In this document: piece after piece, positions 7,638 through 15,056 of the stretch | Numbering within the stretch: the stretch's first letter is position 1 | Layout of the letters: every line of letters starts with the position of its first letter | NCBI RefSeq assembly: GCF_005405165.1 | Contig: NZ_BJDN01000004.1 | Location: 1 to 64,000, forward strand | Direction of reading: 5' to 3' | Source: Loigolactobacillus binensis | GTDB lineage: Bacteria > Bacillota > Bacilli > Lactobacillales > Lactobacillaceae | Length of the DNA: 64,000 bases | Notes under the pieces: model-generated | Told to the model about the DNA's origin: nothing | What the model saw: only the letters and a program-made list of their open reading frames with translations | The model's database searches: none | Position numbers and translations under genes: made by a program

Positions 7638-8597
7638 ATGACAACAATGCAAACTGAATTAAAAATGCCAAAAATCGCTATGGGCGCATGGGCCTGGGGC
7701 GACGCCACTGACGGTAATGGTTATTTTGGCAATGATTATACGGAAGCCGATTTTAAGCCGGTTTTTGAAAAAGCCTTGCAGGAAGGGCTAAATTTATGGG
7801 ATACCGCAGCGGTTTACGGCATGGGTGCTTCGGAAAAGATCTTAGGTGATCTCGCTCGCGGCACTGAGCGGCGTGAGCTATTATTATCAACGAAATTTAC
7901 CCCACAGATCGCTGATGGCACCGCTGAAGCCGCAACCCATATGTTTACGGCTAGTATGGAACGGTTGGGCACTGATTATGCGGATATTTATTGGATCCAT
8001 AACCCTGCCGATGTGCAGCGTTGGACGCCACAGTTAGTACCGTTAGCTAAAAGTGGTCAAGTCAAATATATTGGCGTTTCCAATCATAATTTAGCTGAGA
8101 TCAAACAGGCGCAAAGCATTCTAGAAGCGGCGGGCTTAAAATTAGCCGCGGTCCAGAACCATTTAAGTTTGTTAAATCGTTCTTCGGAAAATGCTGGGAT
8201 CATCGATTATTGCCGTGAAAACGATATCACGTTCTTCTCATACATGGTGTTAGAACAAGGCGCGCTTTCCGGTAAATATGATGCCGCACATCCATTTCCA
8301 GCTGGTAGTGCCCGTGCACAGTCGTATAATGGTCAATTAGCTGAATTAGGTGATTTGATCGCTGAAATGCGGACTGTAGCGACAGCACATGGCGCAACAG
8401 TCGCCCAAATTGCTACGGCTTGGGCAATTAGTAAAGGCACCGTACCGATCGTGGGTGTGACTAAAGTTAAGCACGTTGAAGATGCGGCTAATGCAGCTAA
8501 CATCGAGTTAACGGCAGCCGAAGTGACGGCGCTGGAAGCATTAGCCGCCAAAACTGGCGTTGCGACGATTCGTGAATGGGAAAAAGATATGCAGTAG
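7638..8597 (+). CDS. Aldo-keto reductase
   Basis: This 319-residue protein is a TIM-barrel NADPH-dependent reductase. The catalytic tetrad is visible: Asp55 (WDTAAVYG), Tyr60, Lys86 (STKFTP) and His121 (WIHNP). The phosphate-binding end GTVPIVGVTKVKHVEDA is present near residue 275. It probably reduces aldehydes or ketones to alcohols. It lies in the second MerR operon; its own GGAGC site follows the inverted repeat at 7579-7612. The DUF2255 gene starts 9 bp after it. Confidence 0.93.
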   Translation: MTTMQTELKMPKIAMGAWAWGDATDGNGYFGNDYTEADFKPVFEKALQEGLNLWDTAAVYGMGASEKILGDLARGTERRELLLSTKFTPQIADGTAEAATHMFTASMERLGTDYADIYWIHNPADVQRWTPQLVPLAKSGQVKYIGVSNHNLAEIKQAQSILEAAGLKLAAVQNHLSLLNRSSENAGIIDYCRENDITFFSYMVLEQGALSGKYDAAHPFPAGSARAQSYNGQLAELGDLIAEMRTVATAHGATVAQIATAWAISKGTVPIVGVTKVKHVEDAANAANIELTAAEVTALEALAAKTGVATIREWEKDMQ

Positions 8598-8606
8598 GGA
8601 GGTCAT

Positions 8607-8996
8607 TTGATGACAGGATGGACAGCGCAGCAATTAGCCGCTTTTAAAACGGCCGATGATTTTCACGTTTCACCATATTATGCGGATGGTAAAACCTATG
8701 GCACACCGACTTGGATCTGGTCAGTGGTGGTCGCCGATCAACTCTATATTCGTGCTTGGAATGGGCAACGCTCACGGTGGTATCAGGCCGCGATCAGGCA
8801 ACAAGCCGGCAAAATTTCACTAGCCGGTCAGGATTACCAAGTTCAATTTGCCGCAGCCGCTGCTGATGCAGCCTTGAATCAGCAGATCGATGCTGCGTAT
8901 CAAGCTAAATACCAGGGCAGTCCGTATTTACCGCCGATGTTAGCTACTGGGCCAATCAGCGCGACGGTGCGCGTGACCCCAGTCCAGGACAAATAA
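8607..8996 (+). CDS. DUF2255-family protein
   Basis: This 129-residue protein starts MTGWTAQQLAAFKTADDFHV and contains GTPTWIWSVVVADQLYIRAW and SRWYQAA, which I recognise as the DUF2255 pattern, a small family related to PNPOx-like beta-barrels that often lie beside SDR and aldo-keto genes. Its function is unknown. It starts 9 bp after the aldo-keto reductase with a GGGAGG site, so the two are probably translated from one mRNA. It has no signal peptide. Confidence 0.7.
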   Translation: MMTGWTAQQLAAFKTADDFHVSPYYADGKTYGTPTWIWSVVVADQLYIRAWNGQRSRWYQAAIRQQAGKISLAGQDYQVQFAAAAADAALNQQIDAAYQAKYQGSPYLPPMLATGPISATVRVTPVQDK

Positions 8997-9055
8997 GTTG
9001 CGTTAATGCGATAGTCAGTTTTATGCTTTAGTAAAACGTTTTCTAGGAGGCAATT

Positions 9056-10072
9056 ATGGAAATTAGTGATTTTAAAGACGATACCCGTATTTTTGAGATT
9101 TATCCGGAAATCGAAGTTAAAAAAGCGACCTTTAAAAATCGTTTTGGCATCGATATTGTTGGTGATCTCTATTTGCCCGTCGGTTACGCGACTAAAAAAT
9201 CAGCGGCAATCGTGGTCAGCGGTCCTTTTGGTGCGGTCAAGGAACAGTCATCAGGTCTTTATGCGCAAGAATTTGCGCGCTGGGGCTTTGTTGCGATCGC
9301 GTTTGATCCATCTTACACCGGTGAAAGTGGCGGGGCAGTCAGAAATGTTGCTTCACCGGAAATGTTCACCGAAGACTATAGTGCCGCCGTCGATTTCCTT
9401 GGTTTATTGCCGTATGTTGACCGCGAGCGCATCGGAGCCCAGGCAATTTGCGGCTTAAGCGGCATGGCGCTAACGGCAGCGGCGACCGACACGCGAATCA
9501 AAGCGGTAGCGACAGCTTCAATGTACGATATGTCGCGCAGTATTAGTCAAGGCTATCGCGATAGTTATACGGATGCAGAAAAACTAAAGATTCGTAATTA
9601 TCTTGGCGAACGGCGTTGGCAAGATGCGGCGGCTGGGCAGTATGAAACTGGCCCCCACGAAATCTTATTTGATGAAAATGATGAACCGCTGACTGATTCC
9701 CATGGTTTACCGGATGAATTACCGGAAAATCCTAATCCAATCTTGAAGGTTTTCTATGACTATTATAAAACCAAACGTGGCTACCATCCGCGCTCGATCA
9801 ATTCAACTTCAGCGTGGACGGCAACGACACCGCAATCGTTCTTTAGTTTTCCGCTGATGACGAATATTAAAGCAATTTCACCGCGGCCAGTGCTTTTGAT
9901 CGCCGGCGAAAAAGCGCACTCATTGTATTGGTCCGAAGATGTCTATCAAGCGGCGGCGGAACCTAAAGAGTTGATCGTAGTGCCTGGTGCGAATCACGTT
10001 GACTTGTATGATCGCAAAGACATGATTCCTTTTGATCGACTACGAGAATTCTTCAGTCAGAATTTAGCTTAA
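9056..10072 (+). CDS. Alpha/beta hydrolase, dienelactone-hydrolase-like
   Basis: This 338-residue protein has the alpha/beta hydrolase layout: GDLYLPVGY near residue 37, a nucleophile elbow around CGLSGMAL (about residue 138), a lid region rich in charged residues, and the catalytic His near the end (PGANHVDLYDR). The elbow departs from a strict G-X-S-X-G pattern because the last small residue is Met, so the nucleophile assignment is tentative. It resembles the YcjY/DLH-like hydrolases common next to lactobacillar oxidoreductases. A GGAGG site precedes the ATG, and the NmrA-like gene follows after 18 bp. Confidence 0.82.
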   Translation: MEISDFKDDTRIFEIYPEIEVKKATFKNRFGIDIVGDLYLPVGYATKKSAAIVVSGPFGAVKEQSSGLYAQEFARWGFVAIAFDPSYTGESGGAVRNVASPEMFTEDYSAAVDFLGLLPYVDRERIGAQAICGLSGMALTAAATDTRIKAVATASMYDMSRSISQGYRDSYTDAEKLKIRNYLGERRWQDAAAGQYETGPHEILFDENDEPLTDSHGLPDELPENPNPILKVFYDYYKTKRGYHPRSINSTSAWTATTPQSFFSFPLMTNIKAISPRPVLLIAGEKAHSLYWSEDVYQAAAEPKELIVVPGANHVDLYDRKDMIPFDRLREFFSQNLA

Positions 10073-10090
10073 ATTATAGGAGGCAATCAA

Positions 10091-10732
10091 TTGACTAAAA
10101 TTATGATCGTTGGTGCTTATGGCGCCATGGCCCAATTAGTGACCGAAAAATTGTTAAAAGAAACGGATAATGAATTAATCCTTTTTTTGCGTAAGGCGGA
10201 ACGCTTGAAGCAATACCAGGATAATCCACGAGTGCAACTAGTTGATGGGGATGTTCTAGCAACGGATCAATTGATCGTATCTATGGCACCGGCTGATGTA
10301 GTTTATTCCAACTTAGGGGGTGTTAACCTGGCTGAACAAATTGAAAGTGTGATCAAAGCTATGCACCAGACAGGAAAGCAGCGGTTGGTCTATATTAGTT
10401 CATTGGGTGCTCATCACGAAGTTCCTGGTAAATATGGCGAATGGAATGAACAAGCAATTTACGATTATTTACCTGGGTTCCGTGCTGCTGCTAAATTAGT
10501 GGCGGATTCAGGATTGACCTACACAGAAGTTCGCCCAGCTTGGTTGACTAATAATGATGAAGTAGATTATGAAACCACTCAAGTTGATGAACTATTTAAG
10601 GGCACCGAAGTTTCCCGTAAAAGTGTCGCTGACTTTGTTTTCAACGTTTTGACACAGCCAGATACGCACCGCAACGAAAGTGTTGGTTTGAACAAGCCCA
10701 ATACTGACGGCGACAAGCCGAGCTGGATGTAG
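10091..10732 (+). CDS. NmrA-like NAD(P)-binding protein (atypical SDR)
   Basis: This 213-residue protein starts at TTG (MTKIMIVGAYGAMA) after an AGGAGG site. The N-terminal GAYGAMA is a Rossmann dinucleotide-binding loop; VVYSNLGGVN, LVYISSLGAHHEVPGKY and YTEVRPAWLTN follow the atypical SDR5 / NAD(P)H-binding (NmrA, YwnB-like) pattern, which lacks a strict Tyr-X3-Lys. It is the last gene of the MerR operon. It could be a reductase or a redox sensor. Confidence 0.82.
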   Translation: MTKIMIVGAYGAMAQLVTEKLLKETDNELILFLRKAERLKQYQDNPRVQLVDGDVLATDQLIVSMAPADVVYSNLGGVNLAEQIESVIKAMHQTGKQRLVYISSLGAHHEVPGKYGEWNEQAIYDYLPGFRAAAKLVADSGLTYTEVRPAWLTNNDEVDYETTQVDELFKGTEVSRKSVADFVFNVLTQPDTHRNESVGLNKPNTDGDKPSWM

Positions 10733-10898
10733 GTATGCACAATAAAGTTCGTTTGTATTCAGTTGATGAGATATAAAATCATGAATAGATACGTTATTGA
10801 CAAATTTTGTGTTAAATTAGGTATTAGGTTAATCTATCAAATTTGAAAGGAATTGAACGCCGTATAATTGGGATTAATGTTTATTCGACGTTCTGGGT

Positions 10899-11954
10899 AT
10901 GGAAATTATGAAATCTGCAATTTTTGAAAAGGCTGGTTTAGTTACTGTTCAAGATATTGACAAACCAAGTCTACAAGCTGATGATGATGTGATTATCAAA
11001 GTTGTACGCGCCTGTGTTTGTGGCTCTGATCTGTGGGCTTATGCGCATGGTGATAATAAGCAACCCCATTCTACAAACGATGGGCATGAAGCCATCGGGA
11101 TCGTTGAAGAAATCGGTTCGGCTATTACAACAGTAAAGCCCGGTGACTTTGTAATTGCACCATTTACTCACGGTTGTGGTGAATGCGATGCCTGTCGTGC
11201 CGGATTTGACGGAACTTGCGATCGTCATCAAGGTGCAACCAACTGGTCTAATGGTTTCCAATCAGAATATATTCGTTTCCAGTATGCCAACTGGGCGTTG
11301 GTTAAGGTTCCTGGACAGCCTGGTGACTATACAGAAGGAATGATCAAATCGCTTACAACCTTAGCGGATGTGATGCCAACCGGTTACCATGCGGCGCGTT
11401 GTGCTAATGTTCAAAAGGGTGATAAAGTCGTTGTCATTGGTGATGGTGCCGTTGGTCAGTGTGCGGTGATTGCTGCAAAACTGCGTGGTGCCTCACAGAT
11501 TGTACTGATGAGTCGTCATGAAGATCGTCAGCAGATGGCGTTGCAGTCGGGTGCTACCGCTGTTGTCGCTGAACGTGGTGAAGAAGGAATTGCTAAAGTT
11601 CGTGAGATTCTTGGTGGTGGCGCTGATGCTGCACTTGAATGTGTGGGTACAGAATCTGCCATTGATCAGGCACTAGGCGTACTCCACAACGGTGGCCGGA
11701 TTGGTTATGTTGGTGTACCACACTATAATAACCATGCCTTAGGATCAACCTTTGCACAAAACATTTCGGTAGCTGGTGGTTCTGCTTCAGTGACGACTTA
11801 CGATAAGCAACTATTGCTTAAAGCCGTTCTGGATGGCGAAATTAACCCTGGCCGAGTTTTCACCGAAACATATAGCTTGGATAACATCAACCAAGCATAC
11901 CAAGATATGCAGGAACGTAAAACGATTAAATCAATGGTTGTCGTTGCCGACTAA
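10899..11954 (+). CDS. Zinc-dependent alcohol dehydrogenase
   Basis: This 351-residue medium-chain dehydrogenase has the catalytic zinc ligands Cys41 and the GHE pair (62-64), four structural zinc cysteines at 93, 96, 99 and 107, and the Rossmann segment VVVIGDGAVGQCAV (about 173-186). It is like the IMP dehydrogenase-neighbouring 'zinc-dependent alcohol dehydrogenase' group of lactic acid bacteria; substrate unknown. Two in-frame ATGs (10899 and 10908) are possible, neither with a strong ribosome site. The 166 bp before it contain TTGACA at 10797 and suggest its own promoter. The nearest clear terminator downstream is at 12120. Confidence 0.9.
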   Translation: MEIMKSAIFEKAGLVTVQDIDKPSLQADDDVIIKVVRACVCGSDLWAYAHGDNKQPHSTNDGHEAIGIVEEIGSAITTVKPGDFVIAPFTHGCGECDACRAGFDGTCDRHQGATNWSNGFQSEYIRFQYANWALVKVPGQPGDYTEGMIKSLTTLADVMPTGYHAARCANVQKGDKVVVIGDGAVGQCAVIAAKLRGASQIVLMSRHEDRQQMALQSGATAVVAERGEEGIAKVREILGGGADAALECVGTESAIDQALGVLHNGGRIGYVGVPHYNNHALGSTFAQNISVAGGSASVTTYDKQLLLKAVLDGEINPGRVFTETYSLDNINQAYQDMQERKTIKSMVVVAD

Positions 11955-12011
11955 TTTTAATGTGTGTTGAAATAGTAATTGATGATATAAATTATCAGTG
12001 GTCAGAAAAAA

Positions 12012-12090
12012 TTGTGTCTAGGTTGTGTCTTCAAATTCAAAAGCGTTGAAATCTCAGTAATGGAATAGGTTTATTGGCTTTTAAGACACA
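12012..12090. repeat. Direct and inverted repeat at the cargo/conjugation boundary
   Basis: TTGTGTCT occurs twice, at 12012-12019 and 12023-12030, 11 bp apart, and TGTGTCTT (12024-12031) has an exact inverted partner AAGACACA at 12083-12090. There is no gene between 11955 and 12154. The repeats could be protein-binding arms or traces of the event that joined cargo to the transfer module. Confidence 0.4.
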
Positions 12091-12119
12091 TTCTAATAAC
12101 ATTAAATTATCTTATGTAT

Positions 12120-12149
12120 ACACGACATTCAAATGAGTGTCGTGTTTTT
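12120..12149 (+). terminator. Terminator at the end of the cargo block
   Basis: ACACGACATTC-AAAT-GAGTGTCGTGT makes an 11-bp stem with one mismatch, followed by TTTT. It faces the cargo and stops transcription running into the oppositely oriented transfer operon. Confidence 0.75.
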
Positions 12150-12154
12150 GTTTC

Positions 12155-13255
12155 CTACAGACCAGACTTAATGGTCCAGTTTGTACCTGTCTTTTCTAAA
12201 ATAAGGGAGTATTGTGAATATTGGGTCATATCGGTTTCACTATCGAGGAACTTGACGGTCGCGTCAACTCGAATGTTGTCGCCTTGACGATGGAAGGTGG
12301 GATTGACCAATTCCGCAAAACGGTAGTCTTTATTTAGTGGTTTCGTTCCGCCATCGACATAATATTTCAATTCATTGGCGGTGCCGCTTGGATAAAGGGT
12401 GAAGAAAGTGGTTAGAAACTTAGTAATGCTGCTAGTGGTTTCGGCATCAATCGAGCTATCAGTCTGAAGTTGTTTTTCAGTTGCTTTAGCTTTAGTTGGG
12501 GCTGCCGCGATCGTTGGGTTAGTGACAATTATCATATCGCCATCTTTATTCTTCATAACGTTCAATGAGTAGGTGGACTCGATTGCTTTGGGGGCATCTT
12601 CTTTTTGACTATTTTTGATCTGCTGATTAACTGTGAATAACACTTTATTGACTTGATTCTTCTTAGCTTCAACTTTCCAAATCCGAATATCAGACACGGT
12701 GGAAGTGGTCGGAATATCAGAACGTAGCGCATCGGCATTCAAGGTTATCAATCCATTTAGCATGAATTTACTAAGGTCCTTTTGGCGGGTTTCTAATTTC
12801 TCATGGTTAGGTTCCCACGTATAATAGACTTTGGCGAAGTCGGTGACGAATGCTTCAATCGCATTGGTATCAGTCAGCTTAACTTTCACTACTTCACGTT
12901 CATGTACCGTGTGTTTATTGATCGCGGTGAAATTCTTGTAGACGCCAAAACTAACACTAGCGATCAAGATCAACCAACAGAACCAAGTCGTTTTTCGTCG
13001 AATGCCAACGCGAGGTTGCTTTAACTTGCGGGGCTTTTTTTCTTTCGCCGGTTTCGGTTGGCGTTTTGGTGGCCGTTGTCGTTTGATTTTTTTACGCGGG
13101 CGCTTGGGACGGGCTTTCTTATGTGAAGCGACTTGATGCTTGGCCGGACGTTCGTTGTATTCATACCGTGGGTCGCGTTCAGTTTCTCGATCATAGGGTG
13201 GTCGTGGTTCACGTTGCTCATAGTCATGAGGTGGGTAACGCTCATCGCGATTCAT
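12155..13255 (-). CDS. TcpC-family conjugal transfer protein (Tn916 Orf13-like)
   Basis: From the ATG at 13255 this is 366 residues: a very basic, arginine- and proline-rich cytoplasmic tail of about 90 residues, one membrane segment (about 91-107, WFCWLILIASVSFGVY), and an extracellular part with two NTF2-like halves (around FVTDFAKVYYTWEP and KFLTTFFTLYPSG), as in TcpC/VirB8-like proteins. It is a structural part of the mating channel. The start is uncertain: no ribosome site precedes 13255, and the acidic-arginine-rich composition continues upstream in another frame (13242-13424), which suggests a frameshift within one longer gene. It is the last gene of the transfer operon. Confidence 0.75.
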   Translation of the reverse strand: MNRDERYPPHDYEQREPRPPYDRETERDPRYEYNERPAKHQVASHKKARPKRPRKKIKRQRPPKRQPKPAKEKKPRKLKQPRVGIRRKTTWFCWLILIASVSFGVYKNFTAINKHTVHEREVVKVKLTDTNAIEAFVTDFAKVYYTWEPNHEKLETRQKDLSKFMLNGLITLNADALRSDIPTTSTVSDIRIWKVEAKKNQVNKVLFTVNQQIKNSQKEDAPKAIESTYSLNVMKNKDGDMIIVTNPTIAAAPTKAKATEKQLQTDSSIDAETTSSITKFLTTFFTLYPSGTANELKYYVDGGTKPLNKDYRFAELVNPTFHRQGDNIRVDATVKFLDSETDMTQYSQYSLILEKTGTNWTIKSGL

Positions 13256-13424
13256 TCGGTGGTCGGCGATAGTTGCGGTCGTCCCGTTCTTGTATTCGCT
13301 GCGGTGGCCGATCTTCGTAATCTTCATGATATCGTGGTCGCGGGTGTTCCGTATAGCGATGATCACGGGGATCTTCGTAGTCATCGTAATCATAGTCGTA
13401 GTCTTCATAATCTTGACGGGCCAT
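13242..13424 (-). CDS. Probable true N-terminus of the TcpC gene, in another frame
   Basis: This 60-residue reading frame starts MARQDYEDYDYDYDD at an ATG with a strong GGAGG site 8 nt before it, and is made almost only of D, E, Y, R, P and H. It ends in TGA at 13244-13242, 11 bp past the ATG of the TcpC frame, whose first residues (MNRDERYPPHDYEQ) have the same odd composition. The simplest reading is one gene split by a single-base frameshift; a separate, translationally coupled small protein is the alternative. Confidence 0.55.
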   Translation of the reverse strand: MARQDYEDYDYDYDDYEDPRDHRYTEHPRPRYHEDYEDRPPQRIQERDDRNYRRPPNESR

Positions 13425-13450
13425 GTCGTGTTCCTCCTTGTGGATCAGAT

Positions 13451-14089
13451 TTACCATTTAAGTTTAGTGGCGAGATTAGCCACACTATTTTGTTGCAAGA
13501 TGGCAAGGTGATTATTTTTTTGATGGTTGTGGTCCAGTTCATAACACTGATAAAATTCGGGATAGTCATTGCGAAAGCGGTCAAATAACTGGCGTAGACG
13601 GACTTGGGTGTAGCCGCGATAGTCTAAATCACTATAAATATCATATTTGTCGTCACTGGTGAAAAATTCTTCGGCAAGGTGTAATTCTCGATCCAAAATG
13701 TATTGGCGGTCGGCTTCACGAAACTTAGTGTTGCCTAACCAAGCTTTGACATTTTGTTCATGTTCCAGAGCCAAGCGAAATTCACGGCGTTTACCATATT
13801 CAAATTGTGGTAATTCAGCGACAAAGTAATCAATTGTTTTGACCAAGTCATCAACGTTAGGTTCATGTTGTTCAAAAAACTTGATGCGTTCCCATTCGGT
13901 CGAAGCGTGATCGAGTTGTTTGTTACGTAACAGGCGATTGTCGCCGTAGTTCAAGTCGATCCGACTTTCTACTAAGGTGTGGTCGATGGCATTGGTCAAC
14001 AGGTCCATCCAGTGATCATAGCTAAAACCATCTTCATTTAAACTAGTCAGGAAAATCACCTCATTTCTTGATCCGACCAGCCCCGACAA
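13451..14089 (-). CDS. Unrecognised protein in the transfer operon
   Basis: This frame of up to 212 residues is charged, rich in Asp, Arg and Tyr, with no membrane segment or signal peptide; I do not recognise a family. It lies between the NlpC hydrolase and TcpC genes, a place without a core gene in Tn916. The start is unclear: no in-frame ATG exists before residue 28. The only good ribosome site (GAGGTG at 14062-14057) lies just before in-frame GTG/CTG codons, so a non-ATG start near 14050 is likely; the TTG at 14089 overlaps the upstream gene by 29 bp. Co-transcription implies a transfer-linked role. Confidence 0.6.
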   Translation of the reverse strand: MSGLVGSRNEVIFLTSLNEDGFSYDHWMDLLTNAIDHTLVESRIDLNYGDNRLLRNKQLDHASTEWERIKFFEQHEPNVDDLVKTIDYFVAELPQFEYGKRREFRLALEHEQNVKAWLGNTKFREADRQYILDRELHLAEEFFTSDDKYDIYSDLDYRGYTQVRLRQLFDRFRNDYPEFYQCYELDHNHQKNNHLAILQQNSVANLATKLKW

Positions 14090-15056
14090 GGTGTACTTGC
14101 CAGTAAGCTGTATTTAGATTCGCGTAACCAAGTGGATCGCCGGCATTGTACATACGCATATTACCGACATAAATGCCAACGTGGGTAATGTAATCGGAAG
14201 TGGCGTAAGTGCCTTTGAAAAAGACTAAGTCACCGGCTTTCGCACTTTTGATGCTGATGTGTTGCGTTGCGTCATATTGCGCTTGGGCGGTACGCGGAAG
14301 TTTAATGCCAGCTTTTGCATAGGCCCAACTAGTTAGCCCAGAACAATCAAACCCAGTGGTCGGGGTAGAGCCACCAAAAACGTAGGGTGTGCCTTGATAT
14401 TTAAGGGCTTCGGTCATAATTGCTTTAACCGTTTTATCGCTAAAATTAGCTACAGTCGGGCTAAGATACTGGCTGACTAAACTCACGTAGAACATATTGC
14501 CATAGGCGTAGCGCCAGCCTTCATCAGAGACTGGATTGGTGTAAGTGACTTTTTTGCCACCAGCTTTTTCTTTGGCGAAATCACTGGCTATTTGTAGCGA
14601 ATATTTCTTGCCATGAGTAGCCACGTAATTAATAAACGCGCCACCGAAGTTGTAACTTTGAATGGCCGTATTTAAATCGGTTTTGGTTGCTTTCATGGAC
14701 TTGATCAAACTGGCAAAGTATTTCACTCCTTGTTTGATCGAAGCATCCGGCGATAAACTACCAGGCGCTTGACCCAGCGATTCGCTAGATTGCATCACAT
14801 CGCTGCCTTTACCGCCAGATTCAACTTGCATAATCGCAAGGATCACCGTTACTTGATCAGGAATACCAAACTCCTTACAATACTTTTCAACGGTGCTTTT
14901 GTATTTGAGTACTTCTGCGGAAAGATTCATTGAATCAACGACTAAAGCGGTCGTATCACCACTGTCATCGTCATCAGCCGTCATTGCCACTGAAAAGAAC
15001 AACAAGCTAATGAGTATGATCGGTAAGACGGCTAAGGCTAGCCATTTTTTTGTCAT
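14061..15056 (-). CDS. Bifunctional lysozyme-like / NlpC-P60 cell-wall hydrolase (Tn916 Orf14-like)
   Basis: This 331-residue protein has an N-terminal membrane anchor or signal (residues 5-25), a lysozyme-like transglycosylase domain with catalytic Glu79 (IMQVESGGKG) and a C-terminal C40 peptidase domain with Cys238 (FDCSGLTSWAY) and His292 (YITHVGIYVG). It opens peptidoglycan locally so that the mating channel can be built. It overlaps the upstream membrane-protein gene by 4 bp, so the two are translationally coupled. Length and domain order match the family in Tn916 elements. Confidence 0.93.
   Translation of the reverse strand: MTKKWLALAVLPIILISLLFFSVAMTADDDDSGDTTALVVDSMNLSAEVLKYKSTVEKYCKEFGIPDQVTVILAIMQVESGGKGSDVMQSSESLGQAPGSLSPDASIKQGVKYFASLIKSMKATKTDLNTAIQSYNFGGAFINYVATHGKKYSLQIASDFAKEKAGGKKVTYTNPVSDEGWRYAYGNMFYVSLVSQYLSPTVANFSDKTVKAIMTEALKYQGTPYVFGGSTPTTGFDCSGLTSWAYAKAGIKLPRTAQAQYDATQHISIKSAKAGDLVFFKGTYATSDYITHVGIYVGNMRMYNAGDPLGYANLNTAYWQVHLVGAGRIKK

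Noticed and set aside
13133..13588. Plus-strand frame of 151 codons opposite TcpC
   Set aside because: It is the shadow of an arginine/aspartate-rich region on the other strand, without a ribosome site.
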